Source of the DNA: Heligmosomoides polygyrus polygyrus
Taxonomy: Eukaryota > Nematoda > Chromadorea > Rhabditida > Heligmosomidae
NCBI GenBank assembly: GCA_947396885.1
Contig: OX377205.1
Span: 69,350,969 to 69,414,968 of the forward strand
Length of the DNA: 64,000 nt
Reading direction: 5' to 3'
A program made the translations under genes and the position numbers. Under the pieces are notes generated by a model. It did no database searches and was not told where the DNA came from. It saw only the letters and a list, made by a program, of their open reading frames with translations. This document shows positions 48,257 through 60,200 of the stretch, in pieces; the first letter of the stretch is position 1; each line of letters begins with the position of its first letter.

Positions 48257-51200
48257 GATCCCGAGCGAGAAGCGGAATGCGTCCAGAGTGCACTGGCATT
48301 GTGGCTGGACAGTTGTTACAAAACTCTCAGGTGCGCTATCCTCAGCAATGGCAAAAATCCTTTGGAAATGTCCGCCAATTCTTTATTTGATGAGAAAAGT
48401 GAGACGCACACATAAGGAGAAGCTTTCTCTGGTCGTTAACAGCCTACATATCTATGAGCAATTTCAATGCGACTTATATTTTCTTGGTGCTGGTTCATCG
48501 AAATCGAAAGTGTTTCGATGAACAATTCTTAAGCTAATGAATTCCTTTGCTTCATTTTGAACAACACCGTATCAATGTGTGAATTTCAGATGTCTTCGAA
48601 TATTTGCGTTTATACGGTTGGATACAAATTTCTCGTTCCTTCTAAAGAAGTGTCAATTCCTCAAACACCTTACCCTTGCGCGGGTGAGTTGACCGTGTCG
48701 TGTTTGGTGTTGTTACTCAGGGCATGCTCATCTTTGTCTTCGGCTGCTTATTGTTGGCAATCTGCGTTGGATAGCAGAATTCCCGTAGAGGTGTGTCAGT
48801 GGAGTTGCATCCTTAAATCCTGTGCCGGTATGGTTCTGGTAATGTCAAGGACTACTGTTGAAGTAGGGAACGCACTAGTTCGTCAACGTTCCCCTTCTCC
48901 GCTCCCCGATTACAGACGGAAGATCAGCATGCTGACCCTACTCGGACAAGATTTCACGAAGACAGCAGCTACCACGCCACAGAAAGAGAAGAATGTTGCG
49001 CTTAATTAGTTTTTGCCTGATTTCTCGAATCTTCGTGCTGTAAGTCCAGCGATTAACAGTCGATCTTATTTAAATCCTTTATTGATTTAGAGATTGTCAG
49101 TTGAAGCCCTTTGGAGTAAGGGATTTTCCGTGATTTTCCTTGTTGTTCATGAAAAATGGGCAGATTTCTGATGCCTCATTCCCGCCCAACAAAACGAACA
49201 TGCTCGAGTGCTCCAGCTACGTGTGTCGGGGAGCGAAGTCATCATGGCCAGCGACCTAGTGCCGAAGCTGGGTAGGAGAAAACGAGCGGCTTAGAGAGCT
49301 TTAAAGAGCGTCGAAGAAATCGTGAAAAAGACGAAGAACGTCCGGCTCCCTACCCCCTCTTCGACTCCACTGTTCTTCCTGCCCTAACATACGCCTCAGA
49401 GACTATACGAAATGAAAAGAACAGACTATCCGCGTCGTGCTTTTTAGAAACGATAGAAGTTCGTAGTGACCCGATTCACGTAAGTGAGAGAAGTCTGCTG
49501 AAGTATCGAGCTCCGCGTACATCCGCGCCTCGTCGAAGATCAGAGACGCTGTCGCGTGGGCCAAGTTGTCGAAAATTAGGTGGGCCGGCCACGTAATGCG
49601 CGTCGCAGACACCCGCTGGAGGAGAGCCGGCACCGACTGGATTCTGCGGGATGTCAAGGGAACACTGGGACGCCCACCAACGCCTTGGTCGGAATTCTTC
49701 GTGAAATCCCTGAACGAATGATACGACGCTGAACGAATGACCGAGCGAGGAACATCCATAGGAGCGCTCTAGCACGCGACAGGAAAAGCTGCTGGCACTG
49801 ATTCAAGCAATTTGATGATTAACGGGACAACATATGATACGCCAGAAAGCATCTCCGTGTTGAAGTATCCGTTGATTTAGATAAATCACATCCCGGCGTT
49901 CCTTCGCTTCTCCAATTCCATGTAAACCTATCTTATGTGACCGGCTGGTGGCGGGTACATCTACAGGGTGCCCAATAATTAACCGCACAAAGATATCTCA
50001 GTGTAACTTCAACACAAATGCAGATTTGACAACGAAACTTAATACATAACTTCTTTATTCCCTTACTACTAAAAACATACCGAAGTCATTTGAAGTGGCC
50101 GCCTTTCTTACGAACAGAAGTCCTCAGACGAGTAACAAACGCATCACACGTGGCACGGAGGTAGTCTTCGCTCATTTCGTTCCATGCCTCAGTCAGGAAA
50201 GCTTTCAGAGAAGCTAAACTTGCATGTCGAGTAGAGCAGACTTTGATCTCAATAACTGATCAGACTGAGGAATCGAGAGGATTCAAATCCGGTGAATTCT
50301 AAGGTCAGTTTTCGTGCGCAATAAAATCCGGGAGCTAACGTTTGCACCACTGCTGCGTTGTCCTCGCCTTGTTTGCAGGCACACAGACCTGCTGGAAGCA
50401 CCATCTGTTATTTTCGAAGTGTGCTTCGGCCCAGGGCTTCCACACATCCTCCAAAATCGTTTTCTGGCACTCGTCCTTGTTAATTTTTACACCGGATTCG
50501 ACAAAAACCAATGGAGACTTCCCGTTTAAAGTAATCGTACCCCAAACCACAACTGAAGCCGGATGTGCCGGTCTACCGACCAGCTTCCCGTCGCGGATAG
50601 CAGCTCCAACATTCTGTGAGAGAATGCGATCATTTTGACGATTCACCGTTGTTTCCAGGGTGAACACTTTCTCATCAGAAAGAACGATCGCGCGGTGCGT
50701 GCCATTCGCGAACCGCTTCAGCAAGTTCTTGCATCTTCGTAGTCGCGAGCTTTCATTCTCTCAGTTAACATGTGAACACGTCGAATACGACATGGATACA
50801 TCTTAAGTCTCTTCCTGACGATGGTTCTAACACTGCCTGCAGAAATATTGAGTTCTTGAGCCATTTTTTTTCGCATCGAACGGCGAGGATTACGACGGAT
50901 CCGCTCGCGACCTTTTTTTTATCGTTTCCGGAGTGATAGCAGTCAATTTCCTACCTCGTCCACTCCTGTTTGATAAAGTGCCAAGCTCCTTGTGTTGTTT
51001 TCTGGCATCACACACCATTCGTCGAGACATTGGCGATAAAAACAGCGCTGCAACCAGAAAGGTGCAGGCTGATGACGGTCGATCGTTTCAGATTTCGCTT
51101 TGCCATTACCGCCCTGTAAGCATTCATGAGCTCAAACATGGAATGCACTTGTGTATGGTATAATTGTATAACATATGCCAATACCGAACTCGGAATCCAG

Positions 51201-54200
51201 TTCTGCTACTAGTCGTGGACTGCATCGTACCCTGTGCGGGTAATTTTTGCGCACCCTGTAGACGCGAGCACAGGCTTGCTTAGTAGCCATTTGTATTAGG
51301 TCGGTTCAGATAATCTCGGACTTTGATACTCTACGTTCAACTGCTGGTTCTGTGGAGATTTGAAGCTTCGTAGGAGCAAAATGTATATTATTTTACAGTA
51401 CAAATTTGGAGCTGTCAAACTATAGCACTGCCTTGAATAATAATTAAACACTTCCTGGTTTTTTGAACGTTTTTTTCGGATGCGTGAAGAAAGAATTCAG
51501 GGAGTTTTTCTTTATGACTATTTAAAATAGCGGTCTAGCAATGAGAATCAAGGAGAAAAAGAAGCTATGAAAAAAATCAAGGAATCGAAATCGATTTTGG
51601 GCAGGATTCCTCAAGTGACAATGGTTTAGAATTTAGCCCTGGGCGTTTCCTAGGAATAAAACTAGAAGGCTTGCTCAGTCGATAGTCGTCATTACCCCGA
51701 ATAAGGTTCTTGCTTCGGGTATCTCGCCTGGGCCAAGGACGCCTCTCATTCCTCCGGGTCGAGGAATTGGTACAAGATTTATCGGGGAAGAAGGAAGCAC
51801 TGCCTTGTCTGTCGGTCGGTCACAGCAAGGCATTGTACAGGGTGCGTAAAAAGTATTGACGCACCTACGTTTTGATTCAGCTCCAGCTTTTTCTTTCTAC
51901 CCCTCTAGGTTTTTGTGTGTTATTTTTGTTGTCTGTATTGTGCTCAAAAAACACTCACGAAAAAACTGAAGAAACATGATCGTCATCGTTACGGTGGCCC
52001 TTTTTTTGTCTGTTACCCAAAGAGCCGAATACTTCCTTAACAAGAGATTTAGGCGCTGTTCGAAACGGTAGGCGAGGAAAGATGTCAGCAACCCAAACGT
52101 CGGCCGCGGCTCTTTCATAACAGATGATGATTACAAGATGTTCAAGCACGATAGCGTTCAAATCAAAAATTGTCAACCTCTGTCCCATAACGGCAAACAG
52201 ATAACGCGCGCAGGTGTGAACAGCTTCTCAGACGAGCACAGCTGGAACGTGAATCCGCTGGATTACTCTTTCTAGGCGATTTTGAAGAATGAGGTCTGTG
52301 CTACTTCCAACAGAAGTGACCACTTGCAGAAGGCTACCCTGTTAAAAGCACGGGACGAAATCCAAGCGAGTACTTGCGGCGCGTGCTCATGAATTTTTCC
52401 GTCGTTTTCGCTCCTGTATTCACAGTAAAGGAGCCAATGTCAATTACGAGTTATTCTATCGTGTTTGCAAGATCATTTTCCATATTTCTGAAGTGAATAT
52501 TTTAAAACTTACTGCGCAATACTATTTCCACAACCGTCATTTAGTGCGTCAATACTTTTTACGCACCCTGTATAGACCGAATACGCATTCAAGTTGCCTT
52601 CCCGATATCTCGTGGAGGCAGAATGCGCGGCGTAATCCCCTAAGGGACTAACTATTCTTTGTGCTTTAATGAAAGAGAAGTTATAAGGGAGACGTTAACG
52701 AATTCCGGGTGAAGTAAAGATGGGCTGCTGCTTAAGCAGAGCGAAGGCATTCTTTTAAATCCATGTATACTTCATGATTGAAGGTTGAAAAATTGAAAGA
52801 TTGGACGCCGAGCATCAGTTGGCTTTGCCGGCGAGCCAAAGGGCACTGAGCAGTACAACCATTTCGCGCTCATTCTTTTCAGCTGCACAGAGCAACTTTT
52901 CAACTGTGATGTTATCTGCGATAAGAACTGGATCTTCTATGAAACATTTCTACGCAGTAGGTGTACCTAACAAGGAAAGGTTCTCAACTCAAGGTGAGCT
53001 TTTGCGATGCTATTTTGACATGATGTAGGGCCCTGTGAGCGGAGTCCAGAACCACAGTCAGTTTTTGCTTAACGCTTTTTTAACGACCTGAAAAGGAAGT
53101 CTGGAAGCGTGTACGCAACACTCATAAACCTCTACGACACAGATGTGGTTCGGCGGCGCAGTTGGTGGGAGTGCCGCCTCGAAGGAGCACACCGGCAGGC
53201 TTTTCAGTTCGATTCCGCGTACTGCCGATATTTCTGCACATATTAGTTTGTTGTTATTGGTGGCAATGTCCGTTCCTCCACGTGGTGCCACTGGAAACTC
53301 CTCGCTCTGCGAGCTAAGCTAATCACGGACATTCGAATGCAGGCGACAGGCCCTTGTGACAGGCCGGCCTACGAAGACCCATGTCACATCGCATGGTGTA
53401 TGACAGTTCAAGTTTTTCGATATAGGCCTCTGTTATACTCCCGCCGGAGCGTCCGCGGAACGTCCGCGGACCAATGGTGCACGACGGAGGCGGGCGTGGC
53501 GAGGCGCGGCGATTGGCCAGGTGAGGAGTCTCGGCGCGATTCCCGCCCTTCCGCGGATGCTCCCGCGGGAGTATAACATAGGCCATAGTGCTACGGCGTC
53601 CGCGGGAGCCGACGCGCACTCGCAGAGCCCGGCGAGTGTGAGAAGTATGGGAGGGTCCCTGATGCGAGGACGGCATCGGGGGGGGGGGGGGGCGACTGAG
53701 CGAGTCCGAAAGTCCCGTAACGTAAGCAGGACCGGCGTAGCAACGCTGAATGTGGGTACGTTGACGGGCCGCTCGTGCGAGTTGGTTGAAGCACTGGAGC
53801 GAAGAAGAGTTGAATTCTGTGCGGTGCAGGAGACGAGGTGGTCCTGCCGCAAGTCAAGGGACATAGGACGTGGTTTCAAAGCCGTGTGGAAGTCCCAGGA
53901 CCACCTGCGGTGTCGGAATAATCGTCTCCGAACGATTTCGTGACTCGATTGTAAGCGTCGAGCGCTTTGACGATCGATTGATGAAGATCGTTGTCGCCGC
54001 TAAGGAGCGACTCTATCACTTCTTCTCTGCGTATGCTCCGCAGACTGGCTGCTCCGATCAAGCATGAGTTTTGGAACCTGCTTGATTAGAAGACAGCAGA
54101 GGTACCGTCGAAAGATGTCATCATAGTCGCTGGTGACCTTAATGGGCACGTAGATGCTGCGAAGGACGGGTACAGCTGTCATGGTGGTTTTGGATACGGG

Positions 54201-57200
54201 TCTCGTAACCCCGATGGTGAGCGTATTCTTGAGTATGCGGAATCGCATAGCCTCACCATTGTGAACACCGCTTTCCGAAAACGCGACTCCCACCTCATCT
54301 CATATTATAGTGGGAGCTCCAAGTCTCAGATAGACTTTGTGCTTGTGAAGGATCGTGACCGAAATCTCGTCACAGACGCGAAGATCGGCCGTATGAAACG
54401 GTCGCCCCACAGCATCGTCCGCTGATCTGTACTTTGAAGATAGCCTCTCCGAGGCTAAAGCAGGTCGAGCGATGCGGTGCTGCAAGAATCAAGTGGTGGC
54501 GAATGAAAGAGAAGGGAGCAGCTGTGATTTCTCGCGTCCGGTTACCGAGAGTCACGACTGTCGACGAAACTTGGAAGAGGGCGACCGACGCGATTCGTCA
54601 GAACAGCCGACAACTGGCAGGAGTATCAGAAGGCGAAGAAGGCTGCAAAGAAAGCCGTGGCTGTTGCGAAAGCCACTCATTATGGTGATGCCTACCGAAA
54701 GCTCGAATCGCGCAATGGTGAGCGGTATTTGTACCGACTTGCTAAAACCCGCCATCACCAAACCGAGGACATTGAAAAGTTTGTTGGCATCAATGATGAG
54801 AGCGGCCATCTTCTGACAGACCGCAAAAAGGCGCTGAAGCGATGGCGTGATTACTTTGAGGAAACTTCCACTGTGGAATTTCCTCATCCGGCCATCCCTT
54901 CTGTGGCTTCTGTTCACGGTCCCGTTCACAATATCACCGTGGAGGAAACAGAAGCGGCTCTGAAGAAGATGAAGCCCGGTAAGGCGACAGGGCCGGATGA
55001 TCTGGCAGCCGATGTTTGGAAGTCGAAGCTCTGGTATCCTGCTGAGTGGTTGGCTGAGTTCTTCAACAAGGTAGTAAAGGAGAAGAAAGTACCGGAGTGT
55101 TGGCACAACAGTACGACGACTCCGATCTGGAAGAAGAAGGGCACTCCTGCGGACTGCTTCAATTACCGTCCGATTCGCTTGCTTTCGCAAGCATGAAGAT
55201 CTTCGAGCGAATCCTCGACAGAAGAATCCGTGAAATCGTCAAGCTCTCCGACAACCAGTGCGGCTTTGTATCTGGTTGTGGGACCATTGATGCTATACAC
55301 GCCGCCCGCCTCCTGGTGGAGAAGCATCGCGAGAGACAGAAGCCGGTGCATATCGCCTTTCTCGACTTGGAGAAGGCTTTCGACCACGTACCGCGTGAGG
55401 TTATATGGTACGCCTTGCGACGACACAACGTACCTGAGGAACTTATAGAGTGGGTGCGGATGCTCTATTCTTGCCCAAAGAGTAGAGTGCAAGCTGCAGC
55501 TAGAACCTCAGTGGAGTTTCCCATCTCTGTTGGAGTGCACCAGGGTTCTGCGCTTTCTCCACTCCTCTTTGTTGTCGTCATGGATGCCATTACGCGAGAT
55601 CTTCAGCAGCCTATTCCATGGACGCTGCTTTATGCTGATGACGTGATGCTCGCTTGCGAAGAGAAAGACAATCTCGAGCGGCAGGTGCAAGCTTGGTGCG
55701 ACCGTCTGGCGAGGTTCGGACTCAAATTGAACGTCAAGAACCGAGTACCTAACGACTGACGTGAACGAGTCCGGCTCCATTAAGATTAACGGTACTGAAC
55801 TTGCACGCACTTCGGTGTTTAAATACCTGGGATCAGCAATAGCGTCTGACGGCGGTCTGATTGTTGAAGTGAACTCACGCGTGAGTGCAGCTTGGTCCAA
55901 GTGGCGTTCGCTGACTGGCGTGCTCTGCGATAGGGAGATACCAGAGCACCTGAAGTCGAAGATTTACAGAGCCGTTGTGCGCTCGGTAGCAATGTAGGCG
56001 CTGAGTGTTGGCCTGCGACTAAGGAAGTTGAAACGCGCCTCAGCGTCATGGAGACGAAGATGCTGCGCTGGACGGCTGGAGTCACCCGCATGGACCGCAT
56101 TCGAAATGATGCTATTCGGCAGAAGTTCGATGTCGTGCCGATAGCCGACAAGATGCGCGAAGCTCGCTTGCGATGGTACGGCCACGTTCTGCGTGGGAAA
56201 GAAGACAGCGCCCGCAAGATAGGCCTTGAGTTGGAAGTATCTGGAAAACGGCCTAGAGGACGCTTGAAGCAGCGTTGGTCCGATACGTTACACACGGACA
56301 TGAAAGTAGCTGGCTTCCACCCTGATCAAGCGCAGGATCGGGAAAGGTGGCGTCGTAACACCAGAAGAGCGGACCCCGCGACAATGCGGGACAAACGCTG
56401 AAGAATAAGAAGAAGAAGAAGATTAGTTTGTTGTTATTACGCTTTCTCTGATCACGGGAGGCAATTTTAGACCATCAATGCTTTCAACAAACCAAGGCTC
56501 TCTAATTGCGTCTTCAGATGTCAACAATGAAATCGTCTTCGAAGTTCTTCGAGTCAACATTTTCAACACTACCTATCTGCACCATATGATTTCTCCGGAA
56601 ATAAGAAGTCCTGCCTTGCTCTTCCCTTTTAGTCAACAGCTATGGTACAAATCTATGGAACAAATAAAACACAATCGCGTGTCACATCAGCAGCATCTTG
56701 CAAACGCCAGTGAGGAACGATCTCTCTGCTTCTCCCTGACAAGGAATGACCACTTCTTCTTCGTTGAAAGCGTAATCTGTGGGTGTAGTGAAGGGTCCTG
56801 GGTGAACATCGACGTATCCAGCTGCCACCCCGCGAATGACAGACATGGCCGAAACACCGGAGCGCAGAACTGTCGGTAGATCTGGCTTATAATCTGTAAT
56901 AGATAGAAATGTCACTGGTGGTGGTACAGATAGGCATTGTTGAAAAACTAGCACATCTGAAGGCGCAATTAGACAGCCTTGGTTTGTTGTAAGCATTGAT
57001 GGTCTAAAATTACCTCCTGTGATCGTGACAAAGCGTAATGACAATAAGCTAAAACGTGCAAAAAAAAACTGGGAGTACTCGGACTCGAACTGAAAAGTCC
57101 TCCGGTGAGCTCCTACGAGGTGGCTCTCTTACCGACTGCGCCGCGGAGGCCATCTCGTGGGATGTTGTAGAGGTTGATGAGTGTTGCGCGCATGTCTTCA

Positions 57201-60200
57201 GACCTCCTTTTCAGGCCTTCAGAAAAGCGTTCAGCAACAACTGACAGTGGTTCTGGACTCCGCTCATAGGGCCTTACATTATGTCAAAATAGCATTGCAA
57301 AAGCTCACCATTGTGAGGTGTTCATAAATATTTCTGAATGACGAATTTCAACGTCCAAGTGGTTGAGGTCACTCTCTGAACAGATCTCTTTGTTAGTGTT
57401 AGGTTGTCCGGAAAGTTCTCAGCGTTTTGAGTGCTTCACGTTGAATTAGAGAAGAACAAATCTAGAAACGTGTGAGTTTTTTCCGCTCCCTCAACTCGTA
57501 GGGCACCCACTTTTCGAGCTTTTTCACCTTTCCAAGGCGTTTCAAAGCATCCGCAACAGCAGTTTTAATGTCGTCTAGCTCTTCCGCGATGTTCGGGATA
57601 GTTCAGCTTTCACCAACTCCTTCAATTCGCCGTCCAGGGTTGCCCTAGGTCGACCGCTACGGAGGTCAGCTTCGAGGCTGAAATCTCCGGGCAAATTTAG
57701 TGGACCGCTGAGGCACAGTTCTTTCTCCAACACTATTAGGCCCCACACTTGATTGATATGTCGAGCTGTCTCGGCTGCGGATTGTCCCAATTTGAAGCTA
57801 AAACAAAAGGAATTGCTCCTTCGACATACTGTGTCTGTCTTGTGCCTTGTCAACTCCAGAAGTGTAGTTTCATGGTTACGAATTAGTTGCCTACGAGAAT
57901 GATCACCAGTGACATGAAGACTGTTACAGCGTTCATTTGAGGCTGCAGACTTGTGCTTGAGCGATGTTTTAATTTGAGTGTGGCGGCTCAGATCCGACGC
58001 TTGTTGAAGGAGCTACTATTTTATGCAGAATGATTGCTTGTCTTGCTAACTTCACCAGTGAAATCACAAAATTATTGAAGGCGCAACAGCAAACAACTGC
58101 GAAGGGACACTAAAATTAGGCAAGGCAAGGCATGGTAAGGCACAAGAAAAGGAATAACTACCGCTGTTTCTGGGGCACAAGGTCTGGTCCGTTGCCGCGA
58201 TATCTCACTGTTCTCCTTACCGTAACCGGAGAGGGAGGGGGATTTAATGTAGTACAGCCAGCATGCTTCTTGTTGGACTTGAGGCTGTGGACTATATACA
58301 GAACGTCTCATGGGCTTTTCTAGTAGAGGCTTGAAATTTTTGCTGCAGGATCTCCGCTTTAACTTCAAAATGCGTCCTTTTAAAGTTGCTCATCCTGTGG
58401 TGGCAAGAGAAATGGGCGATCCAATCTTCCTGTTCCATTCTTTCTATTAGAACGCTCCTTTTATCCTATCGAGAAGAAAAGGAAGTACCCGCCAATAGCA
58501 ACGCTGGCTGTAAAGAGGATACCGGAAGCAGGCCTAGTATTGCCTTCTTGGACATTCCTTAACACATTCGCGACGATGCCCACTCATTTGTACGAGTAGT
58601 GGAGAGGGCTCGACGGGCGGTCTTTATTCATTTGAGTGGACGGAGGAGTTTTCGGAATAACTTTGTTGATGTTTTTGTTCAATTTTCTCTCAAATTCGCA
58701 AATTATAGTAACAAGTCAATATTGGGTTTGCCTAGGCAGGAAAACGATTGGCTTTATCATAGCTAACAAGTCAAGAACTTTTCCCATTGCTCAAACAGAA
58801 TAAGCGCACATACTTCTAGACGAGAATTAATGCACAAACTTCAGACGAAACATGACAACAAATAAACAACCTAGGCTCTAAGTGATTAGGACCATCAACA
58901 AACATTCAACAAGAACACTTCTTATCGTTGGAGTACCTCAAACAAATATTTTTCGCAATTGAAACAGCGCGTATGGGCTCTCCTTTCTTCTTGGCAATGT
59001 ATCTTCCCAGGCTACTGCTCAGTTTTTTATAGCGACCTGGGCCGTTCTGGCTTTTCTGGTGCCGGCAAGAATGTTTTCTAAGACTTTTTTTTCAAGATTT
59101 TTTTTGTTTTTTTTTCCACAAGTGTCCACACAAATGAGTTGACACACGCGCGCGTCAAAAAGAGCAGCCGGCCGTCGCGCGCACTGGGCGTGAAAACGCT
59201 CTTGTCGTGAATGTGTCAACTAGGGGGGGGGGGGGGAGGATTTTTGGGGCGCGTGGCGAATGAGGCCCTATCGCATCATCATTTATTTATTAGGTTGTAA
59301 CGAATTAAATGGCACTGGCCCGCGCCATTTTTTGGTGCGTCTTTACGCGTTTGATCAAGAACAAACCGTAACATGTGGCATATCATTTAGAAGCGCAAAC
59401 TTTGCTCTATCGGTGAGTACCAAATTTTCTATGTAAAAGTGGGAGAACTTTAGAGTTTTATTGACTTTTTTGCAGATGGACAAAAGGTAATCCGGGACAT
59501 TTACTTGCATGAATTCAAGCTGGACACTACAGCTAAGGAGGCGGACGAGAAGATCAACGCCGCATTCGGTCAAGGATGTTCCACAATTCGGACGGCGTAT
59601 CGCTGGTATCAGAAGTTCCGGAATGGCGATGAGAGCTTGGAAGAACATGAAGGTCGTGGGAGGCATAGTGATGTTGATGAGGACAAGCTGAGAGATGTGG
59701 TAGAGGAGGATCCACACAAAGGCACCATGGAGATAGAGAAGGTTCTTGGCGTCAGTCACAACACAGCTGCCCGGCATCTGAAGGAAATTGGAAAGACCAA
59801 AAAGCTGGAAAGATGGGTGCCTCACGAGCTGTCTGAGGAGCAAAGAAACCGACGATATGAGATCTCGTCCGCACTGCTTCTACGGAACGAAACGGACCCA
59901 TTCCTTGAGCGCATCGTAACCTATGACGAGAAATGGATAATGTACGACAACAGGCGACGATCGGCGCAGGGGGTGGACAACGAAGAGAGCCCCAAGGTTT
60001 TTGCGAAGCCGGAATTGCACCAAAAGAAAGTAATGGTGACAGTATGGTGGTGTTCGCTGGGAATTATTCACCACAGCTTCCTCCCTCCCGGTGAATCCAT
60101 CACGGCAGAGAAGTAGTGCATTGAAATTGAAGAAATGATGAAAAAGTTGAAGGATATCCGGCCGGCCTTGGTAAACCGAAGGCGAATTCTCCTTCTGCAC

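Larger units (their letters stand above)
53259..56421 (+). mobile_element. Nearly full-length RTE (BovB-like) LINE with 17-bp TSD
   Basis: A 3163-bp insertion flanked by the 17-bp duplication ATTAGTTTGTTGTTATT at 53242-53258 and 56422-56438. It has a 5' leader (itself containing a MITE at 53425-53584), an APE endonuclease, reverse transcriptase, an RTE C-terminal region and a short AAGAAGAAG tail. The length is about that of intact RTE elements. The copy at 38429-39323 is a truncated relative. Confidence 0.95.
52992..57310. mobile_element. Inverted-repeat element with tRNA-like modules in both arms, split by an RTE
   Basis: The left arm 52992-53241 and the right arm about 57040-57310 are inverted copies (GTGAGCTTTTGC, GGGCCCTGTGAGCGGAGTCC / complement, CAGAACCAC). 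Each carries a tRNA-like segment pointing inward: plus strand about 53147-53227 (A box GGCGCAGTTGG, B box AGTTCGATTCC) and minus strand 57151-57070 (A box GGCGCAGTCGG, B box AGTTCGAGTCC). A second inverted pair flanks the middle (56440-56520 and 56960-57040). The RTE at 53259-56421 inserted between the arms, so the original element was about 1.1 kb. Confidence 0.7.

Noticed and set aside
49403..49775. Minus-strand frames of 99-118 codons
   Set aside because: The plus strand carries the conserved RTE C-terminal motifs here; the minus frames are shadows.
54552..55190. Minus-strand frame of 212 codons
   Set aside because: Antisense to the RTE reverse transcriptase on the plus strand, whose motifs are unambiguous.
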